Shown here piece by piece: positions 23,136 to 30,694 of a stretch of 46,260 nt of DNA. How positions within the stretch are numbered: the stretch's first letter is position 1; every line of letters starts with the position of its first letter. The DNA is taken from positions 1 through 46,260 of the forward strand of contig JAATGP010000080.1 in NCBI GenBank assembly GCA_015654635.1. Reading direction: 5' to 3'. Origin of the DNA: Alphaproteobacteria bacterium (GTDB lineage Bacteria > Pseudomonadota > Alphaproteobacteria > Micropepsales > Micropepsaceae). The notes below the pieces were generated by a model, which was not told where the DNA came from, searched no databases, and saw nothing but the letters and a program-made list of their open reading frames with translations. A program made the position numbers and the translations under genes.

Positions 23136-24641
23136 ATGATCAGCCAGCCAGCTCGACTCACTTCCGCATCGTGGGACGTCTCGCTTTTCGAGACGGTTGT
23201 GGCTACCTCCATCAACGGCGTGGTGGCCCTCGACGATCAGGGGCTTATTCGGGGCTTTAACGACGCCTGCGAAGCGATGTTCCAGTACCATCGCGAGGAG
23301 GTTCTGGGGCACGGGCTGTTTGTTTTGCTCGCTTCGCCCCATTACGAGCAATACAAAGCCTATCCCAGCGCCTTCCAGAGTCCCGACCAAGCGACAACGA
23401 GGGGCACCGGACGCGAGATTAGCGCCCAGCGCAAAGACGGAACGGTCTTTCCCATCTACTTGTCGGTGGGCGAAAGCATCCACCAGGGCAAGCGGATGTT
23501 CTATGGCGTCATCCAGGACCTCAGCGAGATGCAGCACGAACGCGCCATGCATGCGGAAGAGCGCGCTTTTCTGGCGGCCATCGTCGATTCGTCCAACGAC
23601 GCCATCATCAGCAAGACCCTGGATGGCAAAATTACAAGTTGGAACCGCGCCGCCGAAAATCTTTTTGGCTTCAGCGCTGCGGAGATGATCGGCACATCGA
23701 TCAAACAGCTATTTCCGGCCGATCGCATCGGTGAGGAAGACGAAATCCTCGAGAAAATAAACCGCGGTATCAAGGTTGAGCATTATGAGACCGTGCGCCT
23801 CAAGAAAGATGGCACACCCATCGATGTCTCGGTGACGATCTCGCCCATCTGCAACGACGGCGGGCGGGTGATCGGCGCCTCCAAAACCGTGCGCGACATC
23901 ACCGAGCAAAAGCAAAGCGAAGCGCGGCTGCACACGCTCTCCAATGAGCTTCACCACGTCGCTCGCCTCAGCGAAATGGGCCATATCTCTGCCGCCATCG
24001 CCCACGAACTCAATCAACCGCTCACCGCAGTGCTGAATTATACCAATGTTGCCAAGCGCTTAATCTCCCTGAACGGAGATCCGCAGAAGGTGATTGATGC
24101 CATCACCAAAGCCGGCGATCAGGCGGTAAGGGCGGGCAAGATCGTGCAGGGTCTGCGCAATTTTGTGGAAAAGCGCGATAGCACAAAGGCCCTGGAAGAC
24201 ATCAATGCGGTGGCCGAAGACGCCATCACCCTGGGTTTGATTGGAGTCAAGGCGAGCGACGTCCTTCTCGAGGTGCGGCTTGCCGAAAACTTGCCGCCCG
24301 TCATGGTCGACCGGATCCAAATCCAGCAGGTACTGGTAAATCTCTTGCGTAATGGCGCCGAGGCCATCCCTGGTGGGGAGCAAGGCAAACTAACGCTTAC
24401 GACCGTACACGGTGAAGGCGGCGGGGTGGTTGTTCGGGTTGCTGATACCGGTGCCGGTATCTCGGAATACGTTGCCTCTCAGCTGTTTCAGCCATTTGTT
24501 ACTACCAAGCCGGGTGGAATGGGAATAGGGCTTGCGATCAGTCGCTCCCTCATCGAGTCTCACGGGGGTACACTTACTGTTTCGCCCAATAAAGGCGGTG
24601 GTTCGGTATTCGAAATCACGTTACCGACCGCAGCCCCATAA
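23136..24641 (+). CDS. FixL-like PAS-PAS sensor histidine kinase
   Basis: A 501-residue kinase without membrane helices. PAS-1 (about residues 18-130; VVATSINGVVALDDQGLIRG, GTGREISAQRKDGTVFPIYL) and PAS-2 (about 145-258) precede a HisKA domain with His290 (GHISAAIAHELNQPLTAVLN) and a HATPase domain (QQVLVNLLRNGAEAI, VADTGAGIS, GMGIGLAIS). The order and sequences are those of FixL. Aligned by eye with Bradyrhizobium FixL without gaps, the position of the haem ligand His200 is Tyr73, although Arg220 is kept as Arg93; a His (69) sits four residues earlier. PAS-2 also lacks a haem His. It may therefore sense something other than haem-bound oxygen. It is followed by a FixJ-like gene 12 bases downstream. 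Confidence 0.85.
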   Translation: MISQPARLTSASWDVSLFETVVATSINGVVALDDQGLIRGFNDACEAMFQYHREEVLGHGLFVLLASPHYEQYKAYPSAFQSPDQATTRGTGREISAQRKDGTVFPIYLSVGESIHQGKRMFYGVIQDLSEMQHERAMHAEERAFLAAIVDSSNDAIISKTLDGKITSWNRAAENLFGFSAAEMIGTSIKQLFPADRIGEEDEILEKINRGIKVEHYETVRLKKDGTPIDVSVTISPICNDGGRVIGASKTVRDITEQKQSEARLHTLSNELHHVARLSEMGHISAAIAHELNQPLTAVLNYTNVAKRLISLNGDPQKVIDAITKAGDQAVRAGKIVQGLRNFVEKRDSTKALEDINAVAEDAITLGLIGVKASDVLLEVRLAENLPPVMVDRIQIQQVLVNLLRNGAEAIPGGEQGKLTLTTVHGEGGGVVVRVADTGAGISEYVASQLFQPFVTTKPGGMGIGLAISRSLIESHGGTLTVSPNKGGGSVFEITLPTAAP

Positions 24642-24653
24642 CGGAATAACCAT

Positions 24654-25268
24654 ATGGCCGAATCTGTTTTTGTCGTCGATGACGACGCTGACATTCGTGA
24701 CTCGCTTTCGATGCTGCTCCAAGCTTCCGGCTATAGCGCCAAGGCCTTCGAATCGGCCACCTTGTTCCTGGCGAGCGACGCCTCTAATTCGGTGGGCTGC
24801 CTGATCGTTGACGTGCAAATGCCCGAAATGGACGGCATTGCCCTGCAAAAGGAGTTGGTCGCCCGCCATTCGCCTTTGCAACTCATTGTTATGACTGGCC
24901 ATGCCGATATCCCTATTGCCGTGGGAGCCATGAAGGCCGGGGCGGTGGATTTTCTGGAGAAGCCGTTCGATGAGCCGGTCCTGCTCGGTAGCGTTCGCCG
25001 GGCTCTGGACCGCGCCACGTCCGCTGGGGATCAGGCAAAGGAAACCCGCAATGCGGCCGCCCACGTGGCTTTGTTGACCGAGCGGGAGCGCCAGGTTCTT
25101 GACCTGATCGTGGCCGGCAAGGCCAATAAGGTGATTGCACACGAATTGTCCATCTCCCCCAGGACAGTGGAAATTCATCGCGCCCGCGTGATGGAAAAGA
25201 TGAATGCCGGCAATTTGGCCGATCTGGTCCGCAAAGCGCTATCGATCCCCTCCCAAGGCCCGTCATAA
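24654..25268 (+). CDS. FixJ-like response regulator
   Basis: A 204-residue two-domain regulator: a receiver (phosphoacceptor Asp53 in LIVDVQMPEMDG; LEKPF Lys) and a LuxR/GerE-type helix-turn-helix (LTERERQVLDLIVAGKANKVIAHELSISPRTVEIHRARVMEKM). Length and motifs are those of FixJ/NarL-type FixJ. It is presumably phosphorylated by the upstream kinase and activates low-oxygen genes such as a fixK/FNR-type regulator or the cyd genes; targets here are inferred. It starts 12 bases after the kinase stop. Confidence 0.9.
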   Translation: MAESVFVVDDDADIRDSLSMLLQASGYSAKAFESATLFLASDASNSVGCLIVDVQMPEMDGIALQKELVARHSPLQLIVMTGHADIPIAVGAMKAGAVDFLEKPFDEPVLLGSVRRALDRATSAGDQAKETRNAAAHVALLTERERQVLDLIVAGKANKVIAHELSISPRTVEIHRARVMEKMNAGNLADLVRKALSIPSQGPS

Positions 25269-25365
25269 CCATAGGCTTAGGCACTACCCCGTATTTCGCC
25301 AGGGTTCCCAGCAGGCTACATAAACCACCGAGGTATTGTGCCTTTTGGGACTGTGCGTGGCGACA

Positions 25366-25719
25366 ATGGTCAACATTATTGACGACGATGACGCGGTGCG
25401 GGATTCCACACGCGCCTTACTGGAATCGTATGGCTACGAGGTTCGTGAGCATGCGTCAGCCGAGCATTTTCTGCGCGACTCAACCGCAAAACCCCATTGC
25501 CTTCTGGTCGACCAGCACATGCCCGGCATGACGGGGCTTGATCTTCTCGAGCATCTGCGCGCCCTGGGTGACATGACGCCCGCTTTGATGATGACCGGCC
25601 GCAGCGATCCTTCCCTCGAACCACGCGCGACGCGCATTGGCGTCACCCTGCTGCACAAGCCAGTACCGGAAGAGCAACTGGTATCGTGGATCGAACAAAC
25701 GCGGCATGCTCACTCCTGA
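25366..25719 (+). CDS. stand-alone FixJ-type receiver domain
   Basis: A 117-residue single receiver (phosphoacceptor Asp49 in LLVDQHMPGMTG; acidic DDDD at 6-9; MTG switch Thr; Lys in LLHKPVPE) without an output domain. ATG 25366 is chosen because the receiver starts there, although weak upstream starts are open in frame to 25336. It follows the FixJ-like gene by about 100 bases on the same strand, so it may be a phosphate sink or competitor for the same kinase, like FixT-type or sink regulators. This role is inference. Confidence 0.75.
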   Translation: MVNIIDDDDAVRDSTRALLESYGYEVREHASAEHFLRDSTAKPHCLLVDQHMPGMTGLDLLEHLRALGDMTPALMMTGRSDPSLEPRATRIGVTLLHKPVPEEQLVSWIEQTRHAHS

Positions 25720-25912
25720 CGCGGATGCGCATTTGAATCGCGCGCCATAGCGCGCAGCGTTGCTTCTCGCCACAGCTTTACGCCTGCCTGCATACAGAAA
25801 CCATGGGGAACGTCCGCATCAATACCTGCGACATCAGGGAAAGTCCCAACTTACAGGCATTCCAAAAGAGTTGCATGGTGGGGACACAAACGATTGTGGG
25901 CGGTACGGACAG

Positions 25913-26131
25913 ATGGGCAACAAATACACAGAGCGGCAGTCAACGGAGCGGGTCGTATCCCTGTCTCTGCTTTGCGAAGCGCAGCTCAAATCAGATGCCA
26001 TCCGCCAAAGGCTGGCCGCGGTCGCCAACGATCTGCGTGTCGCTGCCGCAGAGTCGGAAATCGGAAGCGACCATCTTTTGAGTCTAGCCAGCCGTTTTGA
26101 ACGTCAGTCCAGGGCGGGAGATAACGTATGA
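25913..26131 (+). CDS. small hypothetical protein, charged and helical
   Basis: A 72-residue frame from ATG 25913 encodes a charged, helix-forming sequence (KSDAIRQRLAAVANDLRVAA, LLSLASRFERQS). It has no membrane helix and no recognised family. It follows the receiver gene on the same strand by about 190 bases, and its TGA overlaps the ATG of the next small frame (ATGA), which is typical of coupled genes. It may be a real small protein, but conservation is not tested. Confidence 0.4.
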   Translation: MGNKYTERQSTERVVSLSLLCEAQLKSDAIRQRLAAVANDLRVAAAESEIGSDHLLSLASRFERQSRAGDNV

Positions 26132-26307
26132 TCGGGCATACCCTCAGCATGATCTTTCCAACGGCTGCAGTACCCCCCTGCTTCAGCTTCGGATCCCCTA
26201 AAGATCATGCCCGGGAGTCGATCACCGATTACTTCCTGCGCCTGAAAGACGAGTTGTTTTGGCCGCGGATACTCGTTCGCAGTGCACCCCCGCCAGACGA
26301 GTTCTGA
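26128..26307 (+). CDS. small hypothetical protein, coupled to the preceding one
   Basis: A 59-residue frame whose ATG overlaps the preceding stop as ATGA. It encodes MIGHTLSMIFPTAAVPPCFS and a charged middle (DHARESITDYFLRLKDELFW) with a proline-rich end. I recognise no family. Its support is the ATGA overlap and a helical, charged centre; without homologues it could be chance. The next 136 bases to the copper chaperone show no other gene. Confidence 0.25.
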   Translation: MIGHTLSMIFPTAAVPPCFSFGSPKDHARESITDYFLRLKDELFWPRILVRSAPPPDEF

Positions 26308-26443
26308 GCCGATCGCGCCTGCCGGTTCCCCATAGCCGGCAGGCGCACCTTTTCGCCCTCCGCCTGCATTGCGTTTCCCGGCCATCTTGACCGCGAAGGT
26401 CTCGCCCGCTTAGCTCGCTTCTCGAAGATGTTCTGGGGCGGGT

Positions 26444-26875
26444 ATGACGCGATCTTCTCTCTTTTGCGTACTGACAATGGCAGTGCTGGCCGTAGCGGCT
26501 GAGGCAGCGCCGGTTTCCGTCACCAATTCCTGGTTCCGTGCCCTGCCCGGCAAGCTACCGGCCGCTGGCTATTTCACCCTCAACAACAATGGCCGCACCC
26601 CGGTCGCCCTCACAGGTGCGCAATCCACCGGCTGCGGCATGCTGATGCTTCATATGACCCACAACATGGGCGGCATGATGCAGATGATGGAGGTGGACCA
26701 AGTGGAGGTGCCGGCAGGCGGCAGCGTGACATTCGCGCCCGGCGGTTATCACTTGATGTGCACGAATCCGACGGCTGCACTGACGGCCGGCGCCAAGCTG
26801 CCCGTGACTTTGCACTTTTCCGATGGCAGTCAGGTGAGCACGCATTTCGCCGTGCGCAACGCCAGCGGGCATTAG
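26444..26875 (+). CDS. PCu(A)C-type periplasmic copper chaperone
   Basis: A 143-residue protein with a signal peptide (LTMAVLAVAAEAA) and the PCu(A)C cupredoxin-like domain: WFRALPG, AAGYFTLNN, and the copper site with MLHMTHNMGGMMQMME (His/Met-rich) and GGYHLMCTNP. These proteins carry Cu(I) in the periplasm, often to the CuA or CuB site of haem-copper oxidases. The domain is complete; the Met-rich insertion MTHNMGGMMQMM is more Met-rich than usual. It is divergent in function from cyd, which needs no copper, so it serves other copper enzymes. Its stop faces ubiV convergently. Confidence 0.88.
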   Translation: MTRSSLFCVLTMAVLAVAAEAAPVSVTNSWFRALPGKLPAAGYFTLNNNGRTPVALTGAQSTGCGMLMLHMTHNMGGMMQMMEVDQVEVPAGGSVTFAPGGYHLMCTNPTAALTAGAKLPVTLHFSDGSQVSTHFAVRNASGH

Positions 26876-26884
26876 AACGACATC

Positions 26885-26900
26885 GGCTTCGATCGAAGCC
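26885..26900. terminator. palindrome between convergent genes
   Basis: GGCTTCGATCGAAGCC is a perfect 16-bp palindrome in the 33-base gap between the PCu(A)C stop and the ubiV stop. It can form a 6-bp stem with a GATC loop in RNA from either strand and probably serves as a bidirectional terminator, although no U-tract follows. Confidence 0.5.
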
Positions 26901-26908
26901 TCTAAGCG

Positions 26909-27805
26909 CTAATCGACTTCTGTGACCGAGCAGCCCGGCACACCACGAAGGAAGCCGTCTGACAGTGGCCCCGGAAGATGCAGCACCGAGAGGCTCTCGC
27001 TGGCTTCTTGCGGGGTGGTGCTGCCATCCGCGAGATCGCGGAAAATGCGGGCGACGCGGACCATATCGCAGGTCTGCGGCGACAGACGCAGCGATACCAC
27101 GCCGGCATCGCGCAAGGCCTCGACATGACGGACCACGGCGGTGACGACGAAGCCGAGGGTCTGGGTGCCGTTAACGGCTAAGAACGGGACACCATCCAGC
27201 GTCTCCACATTCATGCCATCGCGATCCCTATCGCAGACGAATTGGCAGGCATCCTTGGCCGTGCCCTTGGCGCGTGCGGAATAGCAGCGCGCCGATAAGG
27301 CCAGTGGCGGGCGGCCGAAAGCAAAGACCTCTACCGCCGCATTGCCCTGCGCCATGGTGCGAATGGACTCAAGCGGCAGTTCGGGCGGCAGGCAGATGCG
27401 TGTGGCGCCGAGCTTCAAATGCAGCGCCAGCGTATCTTCGTTGTAGATGTTGATGAAGGGCCCGACGCTGTGGGCCTTGCCGTTGAGTAAATGCACCGTA
27501 GCGATGTCGTTGGCCTCGATCTGATAACCGGCCTGGATCATGTCGCCAATATCGCGAATCTCGCGTTTTCCGGTGGGCAGCGCCAGGGTCGAATAGACAA
27601 CCTCCTTGCCACCGCGTTCCAGCCGGTCAACCACTTCCAAGGTAACATCGTCGACGAAGGGCTTGCGTTTGGAGCAGACCACTTCGCCGAGACAGACGCG
27701 ATCCACCGGCGCCTCATCGGCGATGCGGGCATAGAAATCCACCCATTGCTTGACCGGCCAATTGAATAGCACCGAGCCCAGCGTCAGAGAGAGGCGTTGC
27801 GTCAT
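26909..27805 (-). CDS. ubiV: UbiV, oxygen-independent ubiquinone hydroxylation protein
   Basis: A 298-residue U32-peptidase-fold protein. Its likely iron-sulfur ligands are spaced as in Escherichia coli UbiV: Cys38 (DRVCLGEVV), Cys174, Cys187 and Cys191 (CYSARAKGTAKDACQFVC). UbiV pairs with UbiU in a complex that hydroxylates the ubiquinone ring without oxygen, taking the oxygen atoms from prephenate in known systems. ATG 27805 follows GGAG; an ATGA overlap with ubiU at 27814 and a GTG at 27820 are alternative starts. Last gene of ubiTUV. Confidence 0.93.
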   Translation of the reverse strand: MTQRLSLTLGSVLFNWPVKQWVDFYARIADEAPVDRVCLGEVVCSKRKPFVDDVTLEVVDRLERGGKEVVYSTLALPTGKREIRDIGDMIQAGYQIEANDIATVHLLNGKAHSVGPFINIYNEDTLALHLKLGATRICLPPELPLESIRTMAQGNAAVEVFAFGRPPLALSARCYSARAKGTAKDACQFVCDRDRDGMNVETLDGVPFLAVNGTQTLGFVVTAVVRHVEALRDAGVVSLRLSPQTCDMVRVARIFRDLADGSTTPQEASESLSVLHLPGPLSDGFLRGVPGCSVTEVD

Positions 27806-27810
27806 TGCCA

Positions 27811-28803
27811 TCATCTCCACGTCTTCTTGTAAGCGCCGACGGTATCGCGCTGACCTTCGGTAAGACCGCGCAATTCATCGATATCGAATTTCTTGCCTGC
27901 CGCCATGGCGTCAATCGCTTTGCGGAAAGCGCGCACCACGCTGGAGATATAGGCCCGCCCACGCTGGCGTCCTTCGATCTTAAAGGCGGTGACCCCAATC
28001 TCGGCCAGACGCGGCAGCAGCGCCACGGCGTTGAGGCTGACGGGATCCTCGAAGAGGTGGGACATCGCCCCATCGGCCAGGAAACGGCCTTTGCACAGGG
28101 TGGGATAGCCGGCCGGCTCACCACGCTCGAAGCGCTCAATAGTAAAGCCGCCCACACAAGCCACCAAGGCGTCGCGATCTTCGCGATAGGTGACATGGCT
28201 CGGCGGCGAGCAGACGCCGGTCATGTTCGGCGATTTGCCGGTAGCATAGGAAGACAACATGCAGCGGCCCTCGGCCATTACACAAAGCCCGCCAAAGACG
28301 AAAACCTCAGTCTCACAAGGGGCGGCATGAGCGGTAAGGCGCGAGACCTCCTCCACCGTCAAAACGCGCGGCAGCACCACGCGGGCGATGCCGAAGTGGT
28401 CGCGATAAAATGCGATGGCTTCCGGCGTCGCCGCCGCAGCCTGCACCGACAAATGCAGGCGCTGCTTGGGATGGGCTTTACGGGCATAATCGACCAAGCC
28501 AACATCGGCCATGATCAAGGCATCAGCGCCCGCGGCCACCGCGTCATCGACACCGCGCTTCCACAGATCGGTGGCGCCGGCGCGCATGAAAGTGTTGAGG
28601 GCGATGGCAATCTTGGCGTCATGGGCATGGGCATAGGCGGCGGCCTCGCGCATTTCGGCGCGGTCGAAGTTTAGGCCGGGAAAATTGCGGGCATTGGTCT
28701 CATCGCGAAAACCGCAATAGACCGAATGGGCACCGGCATCGACGGCGGTTCTAAGCCCAGCAGGCGTTCCGGCGGGACAGACAAGTTCAAGCGGTGTGGT
28801 CAT
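27811..28803 (-). CDS. ubiU: UbiU, oxygen-independent ubiquinone hydroxylation protein
   Basis: A 330-residue U32-fold protein with Cys174, Cys181, Cys198 and Cys237, the spacings (7, 17 and 39) of the four [4Fe-4S] ligands of Escherichia coli UbiU. The first segment (LELVCPAGTPAGLRTAVDAGAHSVYCG) is typical of U32 proteins. UbiU and UbiV form a heterodimer that carries out the anaerobic hydroxylations of ubiquinone synthesis. The ATG overlaps the ubiT stop as ATGA and the end overlaps or abuts ubiV, so the three genes form one translationally coupled operon. Confidence 0.95.
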   Translation of the reverse strand: MTTPLELVCPAGTPAGLRTAVDAGAHSVYCGFRDETNARNFPGLNFDRAEMREAAAYAHAHDAKIAIALNTFMRAGATDLWKRGVDDAVAAGADALIMADVGLVDYARKAHPKQRLHLSVQAAAATPEAIAFYRDHFGIARVVLPRVLTVEEVSRLTAHAAPCETEVFVFGGLCVMAEGRCMLSSYATGKSPNMTGVCSPPSHVTYREDRDALVACVGGFTIERFERGEPAGYPTLCKGRFLADGAMSHLFEDPVSLNAVALLPRLAEIGVTAFKIEGRQRGRAYISSVVRAFRKAIDAMAAGKKFDIDELRGLTEGQRDTVGAYKKTWR

Positions 28804-29348
28804 GACAGGCCCACCCCATTGGCGACTCCGTTGGGCCCGCTGTCTTCCGGCGCATCCAAGAGCCGCCGCACGCGCATAAACACCTGGCGCGCGGCCCGGT
28901 TGACCGGTCCCTGTATACCTTGCGGGAAACCCAACACGGTCGAAAGGTCAAGATCGGCGTTCTCGATAGCGTTGCGCAAGGCCAGAACCGCCTCGGTATC
29001 GCCTTCGATGGAAAGATCGCGCGAGAAGAACAGCGCGTCACCATCATAGGTTCCGTCGACCATCCCCAAGAGCACAACCAGCGGCGCCGCGATACGGGCA
29101 TCGAAGTGCTCCGCCTCGCGCACCACCGACAGATGCGTGCCGCCGTCTTGCGGCATAAGCACAAACACAAAGGGACAGTCCACCGGATCGACGGCGAAGG
29201 TGCGCCCGCAATATTCCCCAAGGCGCGCGGCAAAGGAGGGGCGTGCCGCCATAGCATTGGTCATCAAATGGCGCGCCATAACCTCCAGCGGCTGCAGCGG
29301 CAGGAGGCCGGCAGCATTGGCGAAGAAAGGCGGCAGATGTCCACGCAT
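28800..29348 (-). CDS. ubiT: UbiT, SCP2-domain accessory factor of anaerobic ubiquinone synthesis
   Basis: A 182-residue protein with an SCP2 sterol-binding-like domain (PSFAARLGEYCGRTFAVDPV, CPFVFVLMPQDGG, YDGDALFFSRDLSIEGDTEAVLALRNAIENAD; cited in short parts). UbiT binds polyprenylated quinone precursors and replaces the aerobic factor UbiJ. The ATG at 29348 precedes the conserved domain; the frame extends upstream without protein-like sequence. The sequence N-terminal to the domain (PPFFANAAGLLPLQPL) resembles other UbiT proteins. It is the first gene of the ubiTUV operon; no FNR-type palindrome was found upstream of it. Confidence 0.9.
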   Translation of the reverse strand: MRGHLPPFFANAAGLLPLQPLEVMARHLMTNAMAARPSFAARLGEYCGRTFAVDPVDCPFVFVLMPQDGGTHLSVVREAEHFDARIAAPLVVLLGMVDGTYDGDALFFSRDLSIEGDTEAVLALRNAIENADLDLSTVLGFPQGIQGPVNRAARQVFMRVRRLLDAPEDSGPNGVANGVGLS

Positions 29349-29759
29349 AATTTGGCTCTTTTTCCGGGACGGGGATTTTAAGCACCTCCTCGACGGCCTC
29401 AACCCTTGACAGTACTGTTTGGCTGGTTTTGTCGCGGCCTTGCGGCAATTTGGATGCGGCCGTTGCCACTGCTTATCAGCCGCGCCCAAAGCGGGTAAGA
29501 GGCCGATTTATCCGCATACGCTCCCAAAAAGGAAGCGCTAACAAAGCTCTTCACCGATCAAGAGATTGTGGCTGACAGACCAAACCGCTTCTCCGCTGCC
29601 CCCCCGGACTGAAGATCGTGACGCTTCCTTGTTTCTTCAAAGCCGTCGCGATCCCACCCGATGTGCAGGACAGTTGCACTGCTTTGGCCGCTGGTATCAG
29701 CGAGCCCACGCCGGACAATTTTTCAGACCGGTTGGCCAATGGTGAGGGCACTTTTCGGA
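29349..29759. other. intergenic region upstream of ubiT, with a possible gene remnant
   Basis: About 410 bases. On the minus strand a frame around 29551-29817 encodes AAKAVQLSCTSGGIATALKK, which recalls the CTSGS region of the Asp/Glu racemase and maleate isomerase families. After seven C (plus strand near 29605-29611) a one-base shift gives a smoother continuation (GGSGEAVWSVSHNLLIGEEL). This could be a decayed gene fragment or chance. The ubiT promoter must lie at the low-coordinate end. Confidence 0.25.
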
Positions 29760-30659
29760 TCAGACGCATGGCAGTGACTTGATCCAATCCGCTAACGACG
29801 GTGCTTTCGGTGACCAACCAAGCCGGCGAGCATTGACGGCTTTGACATAGCTGTTCGAGGCCGCGCCGAGACGGGCATACTCACCGTATTGTTGGATGAC
29901 CTGTTCCACGGGCAAACTGACGGTCTTGCCGCCGAAGCCAAGATGGTTGCTGATAAGCCCAGCCAGATCCTTGAAAGAACTGTGACCATTCTCGGCAAAG
30001 AAGAATGAGCCGCCGGGGGCCTTCTCCATCGCCAACAGATAAAGGTCGACCAGATCGTCGATATGGACATTCGAGTAATAACTGAGGCCCTTGCCGAAAT
30101 AGACCCCGGCACCAATCTGCCGGGAAAGAGCCGTCAGCTTCGGGATTTGATCACTGTCCGCCTGCAGACCGCGCCCTGTGCCGTAAACCATCGTCGGGCA
30201 TATAACGATGCTACGCACGCCCTTTTCCATCGCGGCCTGGCGGATATAGCGGTTCATGTCGACGCGGGCCCGCCGGAATGGGACAGGTTCGAAATAGCTG
30301 TCCTCTGTCAGAGGTGTTTTGGTGGCATATTCGCCGTCGGCGTGATCGGCGACGATGGCCGAGCCCGTGGTGTGAATGAGGGTCTTACCACTGCGTTCGA
30401 GCGCCGTGACGAGCGCCACGACCGAGGCAGGGTGATCAGCACTTGCCGTATGGATGACGGCATCAGCCGCCTGCGCCGACTCCGTCAGAATAGCGTTGTC
30501 ATCCATCGTACCGAGGATGGGCGCTATGCCACGCGCTTTCAGCAGGAGAGCCTTTTCGTCCGCCCGAACAAGGCCCGTGACGGAATGACCAGCCGCCACA
30601 AGCATTTCGGCGATGGAGCCACCAATATAACCCGTCGCGCCGGTGATGAATACTTTCAT
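29760..30659 (-). CDS. NAD(P)-dependent extended SDR / epimerase-like reductase
   Basis: A 299-residue protein beginning with the Rossmann motif FITGATGYIGGSIAEMLVAAGH and continuing with VIHTASADHP, HTTGSAI and ICPTMVYG, as in the atypical and extended SDR families that reduce aldehydes, ketones or flavonoid-type substrates. The usual YxxxK catalytic motif is not clear at its expected place (the segment reads FEPVPFRRARVDMNRY), so the catalytic residues may differ. It lies 35 bases downstream of the OYE-family gene on the same strand, in one likely operon divergent from tetR. Confidence 0.8.
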   Translation of the reverse strand: MKVFITGATGYIGGSIAEMLVAAGHSVTGLVRADEKALLLKARGIAPILGTMDDNAILTESAQAADAVIHTASADHPASVVALVTALERSGKTLIHTTGSAIVADHADGEYATKTPLTEDSYFEPVPFRRARVDMNRYIRQAAMEKGVRSIVICPTMVYGTGRGLQADSDQIPKLTALSRQIGAGVYFGKGLSYYSNVHIDDLVDLYLLAMEKAPGGSFFFAENGHSSFKDLAGLISNHLGFGGKTVSLPVEQVIQQYGEYARLGAASNSYVKAVNARRLGWSPKAPSLADWIKSLPCV

Positions 30660-30694
30660 GCTATTTCTCCGTGATTTTGATGCGGACAAAAGCG

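Noticed and set aside
29349..29480. FNR box upstream of ubiT
   Set aside because: The only similar string, TCAA-N4-TTGA order, has its half-sites in the wrong orientation.
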